Assembly: GCA_038043245.1 (NCBI GenBank)
Contig: JBBTCH010000008.1
Location: 1 to 64,000, forward strand
Reading direction: 5' to 3'
Origin: JACPFV01 sp038043245
Lineage (GTDB): Bacteria; Pseudomonadota; Gammaproteobacteria; Nevskiales; Nevskiaceae
Length of the DNA stretch: 64,000 nt
The notes beneath the pieces are model-generated. The model saw nothing but the letters and a program-made list of their open reading frames with translations, had not been told where the DNA came from and searched no databases. How positions within the stretch are numbered: the first letter of the stretch is position 1; every line of letters begins with the position of its first letter. The position numbers and the translations under genes were made by a program. Below, piece after piece: positions 1 through 8,173 of the stretch.

Positions 1-445
1 CGCCGAAACGCGGCCGGATCTCGTCGCGGAACTTGGTCTGGATCTGGTAGTAGTTGATCGGCAGCTGGCGATAACTTTTCAAGTCCTGCTTGACGTGATG
101 CACGATCACTTCCTCGTGTGTCGGGCCGTAGCAGAAATCGCGCTGGTGGCGGTCCTTGATGCGCAGCATCTCCGCGCCCATCTTTTCCCAGCGGCCCGAC
201 TCCTGCCACAGCTCGGCGGGATGGATGCTCGGCATCAGCAATTCGAGCGCGCCGGCGCGGTTCATCTCCTCGCGCACGATGTTCTCGATCTTGCGCAGCA
301 CGCGCAGGCCGATCGGCATCCAAGTGTAGAGACCGCTGCCGAGCTTGCGGATGTAGCCGGCGCGCAGCATCAGCTGCTGGCTGACGATATCGGCGTCGGC
401 CGGTGTTTCCTTGGCGGTGGTGATGGCGAACTGCGAAAGGCGCAT
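1..445 (-). CDS. proS: Prolyl-tRNA synthetase, N-terminal part (cut by window edge)
   Basis: Class II aminoacyl-tRNA synthetase that charges tRNA-Pro in the cytoplasm. About 148 codons are visible from an ATG at 445 to the window edge. The N-terminus MRLSQFAITTAKETPADADI, then SGLYTWMPIGLRVL, NRAGALELLMPS and CYGPTHEEV are the standard bacterial long-form ProRS signatures covering motif 1 and the approach to motif 2. The full protein is normally about 570 residues, so roughly a quarter is present. The gene diverges from the exported protein at 691. The 245 bp between them hold no convincing gene, only a weak hairpin near 548-562. Confidence 0.93.
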   Translation of the reverse strand, partial: MRLSQFAITTAKETPADADIVSQQLMLRAGYIRKLGSGLYTWMPIGLRVLRKIENIVREEMNRAGALELLMPSIHPAELWQESGRWEKMGAEMLRIKDRHQRDFCYGPTHEEVIVHHVKQDLKSYRQLPINYYQIQTKFRDEIRPRFG

Positions 446-690
446 GGGACGTATCCGTTTTTGAGGCGCGATTCTATAGCGAGATCGCTTCTGCACCACC
501 CGCTTCGAGGCTTTTCAGGCCCTTCGAGACCGCTTATAGAAAAACACTGACACTGAAGTGTATCGCTGGTGTAGAGAAAATTGCCCAATAGCTGCTAAAG
601 CGCCGCCAGCCGGGTGCCAGGTTGCACTGTTTTTGCGTGGATACAGAGGCATAATGCCGCCCCCTGCGTCCCGCCCCAGATAACTGCCCC

Positions 691-2904
691 ATGAAAAAGT
701 CCGCGCTTAGCATTGTTCTCTTGCTTTCCGTTTTCAGCGTTTCCGCTGCGCCGCCCAATGGCAAAAAAACCGGCCTCGAGTTCTCCTCGCCGCAGGTCAA
801 CGATCTGCAGCGCGGCGCCGGCGAACCGATCATCGAGATTGACGCTGCCGGCACGGTCTACACCTGCGGTCCGACCGGCTTCAGCCAGAATCAGGACTAC
901 ACCTTTGTCTCTCTCGACAATGGTGACCAGTACAACCCCATCGGCCAGCAGCCGCGCGGTCAATTCAGTGCGGGCGGCGGCGGTGACTGCGCCATCGCGA
1001 CCGGGCCAGTGGCGAATGCCGGAGGCCACTACCCCATGGCTTACACCGGCCTCGGCGGCTTGCTCACCTTCACCACCGCGACTTCCGCAGATCGTGGCGC
1101 CACCATCGAGGTTGCCAACACGAGTTCCATTCCCGGTCTCGACCGCCAGTGGAACGTGTTCAGCAGCGCGACCACGGTGTTTCACACTTACAACCGCGTC
1201 GGCGCACAAGCCGGCTATAACGTGCAGCGCTCCGACGACGGCGGACTCACCTACGGCCGCGAGACGCTGGTCGCCAGCGGTTCAGCGCAGGGCCAGATCC
1301 GCTCGATGCCGGCCGAACTGAATCCACTGAAGAACAACCTGCCGGTGGTGTATTTCCCGTATTCCAGCGGGCCGTCACTGCGGCTGGCGCTGTCGCTCGA
1401 TGAAGGCGCCAGCTGGAAGACCTGCACCGTCGCCGAAGCCTTCGGCGAGACCGGCAACAAGTTCCCAATCGCCGACCACGACGAGGAAGGCAATATCTAC
1501 TTCGTCTATACCGAAGCCGGCAGCTGGGACACCTTCGTCGCCAGCGTGACCAACGCCAGCCTGCTGAACTGCACCAGCCCGGATGGCGATCCTCTTGCCA
1601 TCGGCGATCCGATCCAGGTCAATCGCGACAAGATCGACAGCACCGCATTCCCCTGGCTGGTGGCCAGCGGCAAGAAAGGCCGCGTCGCCGTCGCCTTCTA
1701 TGGCTCCGAGTTCGAAGGCGCGCCGGACGACCTCGCCTTGCCGCACGTCTGGAACGTCTACGTCAGCCAGTCTCTCAACGCGCTCGACAAGAAGCCGGAC
1801 TGGTACATGGTCAAGGCGAGCAGTCATCCAATGCACTACGACCAGATCTGCCAGAACGGCCTCGGCTGCACGGTGGGCGGCGACCGCTCGCTGGTGGATT
1901 TCTTCGCGATTGATTACAACCCCGCCAACGGCGAGCTGATGGTGGTCTACAACTGGGCGCACAAGCGCCCTGGCGATATCGCGGGCCTCGCTACCGCGAC
2001 GGTTTCGGTGCGACAGGTAGCCGGTCCCAGTCACAACGGCGACAAACTCGACAACAAGGAACGCAAAGCCGTTCGCAGCAGCACGCCCGATCCTGAAGGC
2101 GACGCCTATACGGACTTCTCCAATCTGTTCGTCGCTGGCGCACGCGGCAACAGCCCGGCGATGGACGTGACGAATGTCGAGATCCTGCCGCCCGCGTCAG
2201 GCGACGGGCTCACCGTTCGCATGCAGCTGGCGGACCTGTCCGCCTCCGCGCTGCAAGCCGCGATGACGGATCTGCCGGCGCAGTCGCTGCTGTGGATCTT
2301 CTATTACGTCGACGGCTATCGCTACCACGCCGCCAGTGCGCGCTGGAATCCGGCCGAAGGCTTCACCTTCGGACACAATGGTTACGAAGGCTCGTTCCAG
2401 GAATGCGGCGCGCCGCAGTTTGAAGACCCGACCGCGCCCTTGCCCGCTGCCGCGCAGAATCCCGGCGGCCTCACCGGCCCCGACCAGTGCGTCTACTACC
2501 GCGGTATGACTGCGATTCAGGGACGAGTGGACCAAGCTGCCGGCACCATTGAGCTGGACTTGCCGTTGGACTTGCTCACCGCACTCAAGGATGTCGAACC
2601 ACCGGCACGTTCGCCCGCAGAAGTGCCGGCACAGCCCGGCGATCGCATCTACTCCGCAGCGGTCTACACGCAGGGCAATCTGGTCTCGCCGGTGCAGATG
2701 GTGCAAAGCTGGCTGACTGCCGTGGACAACACTGCGGCGATGGACTTCCTGATCCCTGGCGGCACCGCGCCGCCGCCGACCAAGGCGGTGGATAACGTCA
2801 CTGCCGTCAACGGCAAGCAAGGCAAGGGTCTACTGCTCGGTGCGCTGCCACTGACGCTGTTGTTCGGGCTCGGTTTCGCGGCGCTGCTGCGGCGCCGACG
2901 CTGA
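691..2904 (+). CDS. Exported Asp-box (BNR/sialidase-like) protein with C-terminal membrane anchor or sorting signal
   Basis: A 737-residue secreted protein of unknown substrate. It starts with a clear signal peptide (MKKSALSIVLLLSVFSVSA, cleavage likely after SAA). Two Asp-box motifs are visible, SDDGGLTYG near residue 187 and SLDEGASWK near 230, as found in sialidases and other beta-propellers. The central region is Cys-poor and beta-rich. The C-terminus has a flexible linker (PPPTKAVDN), then a hydrophobic helix (LLLGALPLTLLFGLGFAALL) and RRRR at the end. That layout resembles GlyGly-CTERM-type tripartite sorting signals, though the Gly-rich motif is poor. No catalytic sialidase residues could be assigned, so enzymatic activity is not claimed. 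The downstream end abuts a palindromic repeat. Confidence 0.7.
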   Translation: MKKSALSIVLLLSVFSVSAAPPNGKKTGLEFSSPQVNDLQRGAGEPIIEIDAAGTVYTCGPTGFSQNQDYTFVSLDNGDQYNPIGQQPRGQFSAGGGGDCAIATGPVANAGGHYPMAYTGLGGLLTFTTATSADRGATIEVANTSSIPGLDRQWNVFSSATTVFHTYNRVGAQAGYNVQRSDDGGLTYGRETLVASGSAQGQIRSMPAELNPLKNNLPVVYFPYSSGPSLRLALSLDEGASWKTCTVAEAFGETGNKFPIADHDEEGNIYFVYTEAGSWDTFVASVTNASLLNCTSPDGDPLAIGDPIQVNRDKIDSTAFPWLVASGKKGRVAVAFYGSEFEGAPDDLALPHVWNVYVSQSLNALDKKPDWYMVKASSHPMHYDQICQNGLGCTVGGDRSLVDFFAIDYNPANGELMVVYNWAHKRPGDIAGLATATVSVRQVAGPSHNGDKLDNKERKAVRSSTPDPEGDAYTDFSNLFVAGARGNSPAMDVTNVEILPPASGDGLTVRMQLADLSASALQAAMTDLPAQSLLWIFYYVDGYRYHAASARWNPAEGFTFGHNGYEGSFQECGAPQFEDPTAPLPAAAQNPGGLTGPDQCVYYRGMTAIQGRVDQAAGTIELDLPLDLLTALKDVEPPARSPAEVPAQPGDRIYSAAVYTQGNLVSPVQMVQSWLTAVDNTAAMDFLIPGGTAPPPTKAVDNVTAVNGKQGKGLLLGALPLTLLFGLGFAALLRRRR

Positions 2905-2905
2905 C

Positions 2906-2993
2906 GCCCTCTCCCTAACCCTCTCCCCCTTGGGGGAGAGGGAATTTCTTTTGTCTCTCCCTCTGGGAGAGACCGCGCGTAGCGCGAGAGAAG
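2906..2993. repeat. Dimeric palindromic intergenic repeat at a convergent gene end
   Basis: Two hairpin units sit in tandem: CCCTCTCCC against GGGAGAGGG around 2908-2942, then CTCTCCCTCTGGGAGAG near 2955-2971. The element fills the whole gap between two convergent stop codons (2904 and 2995). It is likely transcribed from both sides and could act as a bidirectional terminator. Similar CCCTCTCCC repeats are widespread in bacterial intergenic DNA. Confidence 0.7.
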
Positions 2994-2994
2994 G

Positions 2995-3855
2995 CTATTT
3001 GCCCTGGAACTTCGCCTCACGTCGCTCAAGGAAGGACTTCACGCCCTCGGCGACATCGGCGGATTGCATGATCGGCGCCAGCGCCGGCAGCATCTTCTGG
3101 ATTGCCGTCAGCATGTTCTGCTCCAGCGACACCCGCGAATTCTTCAGGCTGGCGTAAACGCCCAGCGGCGCCTGCTTGGCAATGCGCTCGGCTATGGCAA
3201 GCCCGCGCTCGAACTGCTGACCCGCCGGCACCACTTCCTGAGCCAGACCGATGCGCAGCGCCTCGGCGGCGTTGAACTCGTCGCCGGTCAGCAAAAGTTT
3301 CTGCGCATTGCCCCAGCCGAACTCCTGCACCATGCGCACCGTCGCGCCGCCGACCGCATAGATGCCGCGCTTGACCTCGATCTGGCCGAAACGGCAGTCC
3401 TCTGCCGCCACGCGCACATCGGCCGCCAGCATCAACTCGATGGCCACCGTGAAGCAGATGCCGTGCACTGCGAACACCAGCGGCTTGCTCACGCGCTTTT
3501 CAGGAATCAGCCCGAACGGATCGCGTTCGCTGGCCGTGAGCGCCGGCCATGCGCCTGTGGCAAAAGGCTTCGACCACTGATCCAATTCAAGCCCGGCGGT
3601 GAAATGCTTGCCGTTGCCGTAGACCAGACCGCAGCGCAGTTCGGGATCGGCATCGAGCTGGCCGTAGGCCGCCGCCAGCTGGTGATACATGTCGAGATCC
3701 ATGGCGTTGTACTTCGCCGGGCGATTGAGCGCGATGCACAGCACGTGGCCGCGCTTTTCAGTGACGATTTTCAGCTCATTGCGCGACCCGTCCGTGGGTC
3801 GCGTCCTCCCGGACTCGCTACGCTCGCTCAAATTCGTTCCATACGCATTTGTCAT
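2995..3855 (-). CDS. Enoyl-CoA hydratase/isomerase family (crotonase) protein
   Basis: Crotonase-fold protein of 286 residues, probably acting on enoyl-CoA thioesters. The core begins ELKIVTEKRGHVLCIALNRP and includes the oxyanion-hole region AVHGICFTVAIEL. Both acidic residues typical of hydratases are kept: Glu in IELMLAAD and Glu in FGQIEVKRG. The canonical GGG before the first Glu is replaced by FTVA, so the exact reaction is uncertain. The ATG at 3855 overlaps the stop of the upstream gene (ATGA). Residues 4-26 (AYGTNLSERSESG through SRN) do not belong to the family. They are encoded by a 65-bp palindromic element plus a 4-bp duplication; removing them restores MTNELKIVTEKRG, a normal crotonase start. 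Confidence 0.88.
   Translation of the reverse strand: MTNAYGTNLSERSESGRTRPTDGSRNELKIVTEKRGHVLCIALNRPAKYNAMDLDMYHQLAAAYGQLDADPELRCGLVYGNGKHFTAGLELDQWSKPFATGAWPALTASERDPFGLIPEKRVSKPLVFAVHGICFTVAIELMLAADVRVAAEDCRFGQIEVKRGIYAVGGATVRMVQEFGWGNAQKLLLTGDEFNAAEALRIGLAQEVVPAGQQFERGLAIAERIAKQAPLGVYASLKNSRVSLEQNMLTAIQKMLPALAPIMQSADVAEGVKSFLERREAKFQGK
3781..3845 (-). repeat. Small palindromic element inserted in frame in the crotonase gene
   Basis: This 65-nt block contains the perfect hairpin GCGACCC-GTCCGT-GGGTCGC and a second weaker palindrome around GAGCGAGCGTAGCGAG. On the coding strand AATG occurs directly before it (3849-3846) and directly after it (3780-3777), consistent with a 4-bp target duplication. 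Total inserted length is 69 nt, so the reading frame is preserved and 23 residues are added. The block reads as LSERSESGRTRPTDGSR in the protein. Confidence 0.72.
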
Positions 3856-4178
3856 GTGTTCTCCAGGATAGTTAAGGGTTGTTCGAGCGCGTTCTCGTAG
3901 CAGCGCATCTTCAGCACGCCGCGCAGCTCCGGCGCCGTTTCCACCGACAACAGCAGGCGGCGCAGCGATTTGAATTGCGCGTGCGGCATGCCGGCGTCGT
4001 AGGCCGCCCATGCCCGCGCACCAAGTCCGGCCAGCAGTGCGGCGGCATCCGCGCCCGCCTTCAGAGGATGAATCGCGTCCGCACTGACCAAGCCACATGC
4101 GGCATCGCCATGCACCTGCAACTCATGCAGCAACCGGATCGCCAGCGCACGCGGAATCGTCAAAAGTGGTTTTTGCAT
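3852..4178 (-). CDS. Hypothetical protein, N-terminus resembling JAMM/M67 metallopeptidases
   Basis: A 108-residue protein whose start (LLTIPRALAIRLLHELQVHG then DAACGLVSA) looks like the first helix and CGLL segment of M67/Mov34 JAMM proteases. Those proteins often neighbour ThiF/MoeB genes, as here. The catalytic HxH(x)nD block is absent, and the middle is Ala-rich (GADAAALLAGLGARAWAAYDAG). If the relationship is real this is a degenerate, non-catalytic relative. Its ATG at 4178 lies inside the 3' end of moeB (19-nt overlap), and its stop overlaps the crotonase start. The three genes are therefore probably translationally coupled. Function unknown. Confidence 0.6.
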   Translation of the reverse strand: MQKPLLTIPRALAIRLLHELQVHGDAACGLVSADAIHPLKAGADAAALLAGLGARAWAAYDAGMPHAQFKSLRRLLLSVETAPELRGVLKMRCYENALEQPLTILENT

Positions 4179-4879
4179 TGCGGGTCACGTTTGAGGTTCA
4201 GGGTTTTCCATTCCATCGTCCGTGCGTTCCACAGCCGCAGCTTGCCACTATTGTCGTGAAGACCGAGCAGCAGCTGCAAAGACGCCAGCGCCTGCGCGCT
4301 GCCGATGACGCCGGCGACAGGGCCGAGAATGCCGGCTTCCTCGCAGGTTTCCTGTGCTTCTCCGCCGCTCGGATAGAGACAGGCATAACAGGGCGAGTCG
4401 GATTTTCTGAAATCGAACACCGCCAGCTGCCCCTCGAAACGAATGGCAGCGCCTGACACCAGCGGCTTGCACGCTTTGGCGCAGAGTTCATTGAGTTTGA
4501 AACGCGAAGGGAAATTGTCGGTGCAGTCGAGAACCACGTCGGCGGTATTGATCGCCGCTTCGATACCCTCGGGTGCAAGCGTCTCCAGCGCCACATCGCC
4601 ATTCAGGCTCGCCAGCCGTTCGCAGGCGGCCTCGATTTTGAGCCGACCGACGTCGGCCCGCGAATAAAGAATCTGCCGCTGCAAATTGCTGGCGTCGACC
4701 CGGTCGCGGTCGCAGAGCAGCAGCTTTCCCAGTCCGGCGCCGGCCAGATACAGCGCCGCCACCGAGCCGAGTCCACCGAGGCCAACGATCAGGGCGCTGG
4801 AATCGCGCAAGAGTTGCTGGCCATTAACTCCGACTTCACGCAAAACAACTTGTCTTGAATAACGCGAAAGATCATTCAA
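4160..4879 (-). CDS. moeB: MoeB/ThiF family sulfur-carrier adenylyltransferase (E1-like)
   Basis: Adenylates the C-terminal glycine of a ubiquitin-like sulfur carrier (MoaD or ThiS) for molybdopterin or thiamine synthesis. The protein has 239 residues from TTG at 4879, which overlaps the prmC TGA (TTGA) and gives MNDLSRYSRQVVLREVG, the usual family start. The nucleotide loop is VGLGGLGSVAALYLAGAG, the acidic/Arg region DRDRVDASNLQRQILY, and DCTDNFPSR is conserved. The zinc motif CYACLYP is present. The C-terminal pair is atypical: DPQCKNHF ends the protein, with His where MoeB normally has the last Cys. The hemA-prfA-prmC-moeB order favours MoeB over ThiF. A longer upstream reading frame exists but only overlaps prmC. 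Confidence 0.87.
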   Translation of the reverse strand: MNDLSRYSRQVVLREVGVNGQQLLRDSSALIVGLGGLGSVAALYLAGAGLGKLLLCDRDRVDASNLQRQILYSRADVGRLKIEAACERLASLNGDVALETLAPEGIEAAINTADVVLDCTDNFPSRFKLNELCAKACKPLVSGAAIRFEGQLAVFDFRKSDSPCYACLYPSGGEAQETCEEAGILGPVAGVIGSAQALASLQLLLGLHDNSGKLRLWNARTMEWKTLNLKRDPQCKNHF

Positions 4880-5712
4880 GCGCGGCACCCTCCGCTGGCG
4901 CGTTCGTGTCCGGCAAGATCGCGGCGCGTCTCGACCAGCGCCAAGCCGGCCTCGTGCAACAGCGCACGCACCGCCGGTCCCTGCGTGGCCCCATGCTCCA
5001 ACAACAACCAGCATCCGGGTTTCAGGCGCGCCGGCGCGGCGTGGATGATCTGACCCAACGCATCAAGACCGTCGGCGCCCGACACCAGGGCATGACGCGG
5101 CTCATAGGCCAGTGCAGGCAGATGCGGATCGCCCTCGGCGATATACGGCGGGTTGCTGACGATCAGGTCGTAGGCATCGCCATGACTCAGGAACATGTCG
5201 AAACTGCCTTGGACATACTCGATGTTTTTCAACTCAAATCGGTGCGCGTTGGCCTGAGCCACTTTCAGCGCAGCAGCGGACGCATCCATCGCCACGATCC
5301 TTGCGGCGGGCCACTCCTGCGCCATGGCCAGTGCGATGGCACCGCTGCCGGTGCCGAGATCGGCGATCCGCTTGGACGGGCGCAGGTTGATCAGTTCGAT
5401 CGCCCACTCCACCAGCAACTCGGATTCCGGTCGCGGCACCAGCACGTCCGGCGTCACTTGCAGCGGCAGTGACCAGAATTCCTGGATCCCGGTGAGGTGC
5501 GCCACCGGCCGTCCCTCGAAGCGGCGTTCGATCAAGCGGTCAAAATCCACCGCCTGCTCCGCCGCCAGCGACTCGGTCGCACGTCCGGCCAGCGAGGCCC
5601 GCGAACAGCCCAGCACATGCGCCAGCAGAATCTCGGCGTCGGCGCGCGCGGACGGCGACGATGGCGCCAGCCGCGCGATGGCCGCTTTCAGCGTCGTGCC
5701 GACGTCACTCAC
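4876..5712 (-). CDS. prmC: Peptide chain release factor N5-glutamine methyltransferase
   Basis: SAM-dependent enzyme that methylates the Gln of the GGQ motif in RF1 and RF2. The protein has 278 residues. It has an N-terminal helical domain (DAEILLAHVLGCSR) and the substrate region HLTGIQEFWSLPLQVTPDVL with VPRPESE. The SAM loop is DLGTGSGAIALAMA and the catalytic motif NPPY follows at about residue 185 (LIVSNPPYIAEGDPH). It starts at GTG 5712, overlapping the last 8 nt of prfA, its own substrate gene, so coupling is likely. This operon order is standard in gammaproteobacteria. Confidence 0.96.
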   Translation of the reverse strand: MSDVGTTLKAAIARLAPSSPSARADAEILLAHVLGCSRASLAGRATESLAAEQAVDFDRLIERRFEGRPVAHLTGIQEFWSLPLQVTPDVLVPRPESELLVEWAIELINLRPSKRIADLGTGSGAIALAMAQEWPAARIVAMDASAAALKVAQANAHRFELKNIEYVQGSFDMFLSHGDAYDLIVSNPPYIAEGDPHLPALAYEPRHALVSGADGLDALGQIIHAAPARLKPGCWLLLEHGATQGPAVRALLHEAGLALVETRRDLAGHERASGGCRA

Positions 5713-6787
5713 TGGCTTGCGCCAACAACTCGGCCTGATGTTCAGCGATCAGCGGCTGGATCACCGGATCGAGATCGCCTTCCATCACCCGCGGCAGCTG
5801 ATGCAGGGTGAGATTGATGCGGTGATCGGTGATGCGCGACTGCGGGAAATTGTAAGTGCGGATACGCTCGGAGCGATCACCGGTGCCGACCAGTTTCTTG
5901 CGTGTCGCCGCCTGCTCGGTGGCCTGCTTGCTGCGCTCACCATCGAGCAGGCGCGCCTGCAACAAGGACATCGCGCGCGCGCGGTTCTTGTGTTGCGAAC
6001 GCTCGTCCTGGCATTCGACGACGATGCCGCTGGGCAGATGGGTGATGCGGATCGCCGACTCGGTTTTATTGACATGCTGGCCGCCGGCGCCGCTGGAACG
6101 ATAGGTGTCCACTTTCAGATCGGCGGGACTGATCGGTTTCGCCTGAGCCTCCTCGATCTCCGGGAGCACCGCCACCGTCGCGGTCGAGGTGTGAACCCGC
6201 CCCTGCGCCTCGGTTTCCGGCACGCGCTGCACGCGATGCGCCCCCGACTCGAACTTGAGCTGTGAAAACGCGCCGTGGCCGATGATGCGCGAGATCACTT
6301 CCTTATAACCGCCATGTTCGCCACGGCTCTCGGAGATGACCTCGACCTGCCAGCGCCGCGATTCCGCGTACTTCAGGTACATGCGCTGCAGGTCGCCCGC
6401 AAAGATCGCCGCCTCGTCACCGCCGGCGGCGCCGCGGATCTCGAGGAAGACGTTGCTGCCGTCGAGGGGATCGCTCGGCAGCAGAAACTTGTGCAGTTCT
6501 TTTTCCAGCTCGGCCTGTTTCTGCTCGGCCGCCGGCAAATCGGCCTGGGCCAGTTCGCGCATTTCGCGGTCGGATTCTGCAAGCATCTGGTGCAGATGTC
6601 CGAGTTCGTCGAGGGTTCTGCGGTATTGGCCAAAACTCTCGGTCAGCGGCCCCAGCTGCGCGTATTCCTGCGACAGCTTGCGGAACTTGTCCGGATCTTT
6701 CGCCAGCGCAGGCTCGGACAATTCGCGCGAGATCTCGTCGCGCCGCTCGGCCATGCGCTGGAGTTTGTTGAGAAGGGAATCTTTCAT
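5705..6787 (-). CDS. prfA: Peptide chain release factor 1
   Basis: Recognises UAA and UAG stop codons and triggers peptidyl-tRNA hydrolysis. The 360-residue length is normal. The catalytic GGQ lies in SSGAGGQHVNKTESAIRITH and the codon-recognition tripeptide is PET in RVPETEAQGRVHTST (P-x-T type, so RF1 rather than RF2). The N-terminal coiled domain and the PRGGDEA-like segment (RGAAGGDEAAIFAGDL) are intact. The ATG at 6787 lies 63 bp downstream of hemA, with no terminator in between, so hemA-prfA-prmC-moeB can be one transcript. Confidence 0.97.
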   Translation of the reverse strand: MKDSLLNKLQRMAERRDEISRELSEPALAKDPDKFRKLSQEYAQLGPLTESFGQYRRTLDELGHLHQMLAESDREMRELAQADLPAAEQKQAELEKELHKFLLPSDPLDGSNVFLEIRGAAGGDEAAIFAGDLQRMYLKYAESRRWQVEVISESRGEHGGYKEVISRIIGHGAFSQLKFESGAHRVQRVPETEAQGRVHTSTATVAVLPEIEEAQAKPISPADLKVDTYRSSGAGGQHVNKTESAIRITHLPSGIVVECQDERSQHKNRARAMSLLQARLLDGERSKQATEQAATRKKLVGTGDRSERIRTYNFPQSRITDHRINLTLHQLPRVMEGDLDPVIQPLIAEHQAELLAQASE

Positions 6788-6850
6788 GCGTCAATCAACT
6801 GGAGGAGCAGAACCTGCCGCAGCAGGGGACATGCCACAGGTCCAGCAACG

Positions 6851-8113
6851 CTACGCTTCGTCTTCCGGCAGATCGAACAGTTTCTGCACGCTGTTCAGCA
6901 GCAGCGCCTGTTCCACTGCACCCGCGGCACGCAGCCGTGCGCTGGGCGCGTGCAGCAGCTTGTTCGAGAGGGTGTCGGCGACATAGGCCATGACGTCTTC
7001 CGGCGTCGCGCCGGCGGCGAGACGGCGCCGCGCCTTGTCCAGGACTTCGTCGCGCAGCGATCGCCCCTTTTCACGCAAGGCGCGCAGGGTGGGTGCCGCA
7101 TCTCGTGCATCCATCCATTGCGAGAATTCGCGCGCCTGCTCCTCGACCAGGGCTTCGGCCTGACGCGCGGCGGCGCTGCGCGAGCGCTGGTTCTGCGCGA
7201 TGACTTCGCGCAGATCATCGACCGTGTAGAGGAAAATATCTTCCAGCTCGGCGAGCTTCGGGTCGAGATCGCGCGGCACTGCGAGGTCGAGCATGAACAC
7301 CGGCTTGCGCCGGCGGCGCGCGATGGCGCGCTCCATCACGTGTTTTTCCAGCACGTGGCCGCGTGCGCCGGTGCTGGAGATGACCAGATCGGCATCCGCG
7401 AGATGGCTGGCCAGATCGTCGAAGCTAATGGCATAGCCGCGCACTTCACGCGCCAGCCGCTCGGCTTTCTGCAGGTTGCGATTGGCCACCACCAACCGGC
7501 CGATGCCCTGCTGCTGCAGGTGTTTGGCCATCAGCGTGCTGACGTCACCGGCGCCGATCAGCAGCGCGGTGGCGTTGCGAAAGTCGGCAAAGATATGACG
7601 CGCGCGCTGCACCGCGGCATACGCGAGTGTCACCGGATGCGCGCCGACTTCAGTGCTGGAACGGACGCGTTTGGCGACCGCGAAACTGTGCTGGAACAAG
7701 CGCGACAGGATCGGCCCGAGGCTGTGCGCGGTCTGCGCCTGCGCAAACGCCTGCTTCATCTGGCCGAGAATCTGCGGTTCACCGACGACCATCGAATCCA
7801 GCCCGGAGGCGACGCGCAGGCTGTGCAGCACGCTGCCGAAATCGCGATGCACATACAGATGCTCACCCAGCTCGGTCTCACCGACCTGGCGTTCGCGGCT
7901 CCACCAGTTGAGCAGCCGCGGTTCGTCTTCGGCTTCCGTCACCGCCAGCAGTTCGGTGCGGTTACAGGTGGACAGCAGCGCCGCCTCGGCGACCCCGGGC
8001 AGCGCACGCAGACGCTCGAGGGCCGCCGGCTGATCGACGTCCGCGAACGCGACGCGCGAACGCAAGGCGATCGGCGCGTGATGGTGGCTGAGACCCAGAG
8101 TTAAAAGCGTCAT
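6851..8113 (-). CDS. hemA: Glutamyl-tRNA reductase
   Basis: First committed step of the C5 heme pathway: NADPH-dependent reduction of glutamyl-tRNA to glutamate-1-semialdehyde. It has 420 residues starting MTLLTLGLSHHHAPI. The catalytic Cys is in LLSTCNRTELLAV (about residue 50). The NADPH loop is LLIGAGDVSTLMA, followed by STGA and the C-terminal dimerisation helices. The gene diverges from the TPR protein/lolB transcript across about 60 bp, the arrangement seen in E. coli and relatives. Confidence 0.97.
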   Translation of the reverse strand: MTLLTLGLSHHHAPIALRSRVAFADVDQPAALERLRALPGVAEAALLSTCNRTELLAVTEAEDEPRLLNWWSRERQVGETELGEHLYVHRDFGSVLHSLRVASGLDSMVVGEPQILGQMKQAFAQAQTAHSLGPILSRLFQHSFAVAKRVRSSTEVGAHPVTLAYAAVQRARHIFADFRNATALLIGAGDVSTLMAKHLQQQGIGRLVVANRNLQKAERLAREVRGYAISFDDLASHLADADLVISSTGARGHVLEKHVMERAIARRRRKPVFMLDLAVPRDLDPKLAELEDIFLYTVDDLREVIAQNQRSRSAAARQAEALVEEQAREFSQWMDARDAAPTLRALREKGRSLRDEVLDKARRRLAAGATPEDVMAYVADTLSNKLLHAPSARLRAAGAVEQALLLNSVQKLFDLPEDEA

Positions 8114-8173
8114 GGCTGCCCGTAGTACAGGCGCAGATTGTATAGTGGACTCATCGTTTCAAGCCTATTTTCC

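Noticed and set aside
6275..8104. 609-codon plus-strand open frame opposite prfA/hemA
   Set aside because: Antisense to two strongly recognised genes; high GC produces long stop-free antisense frames here.
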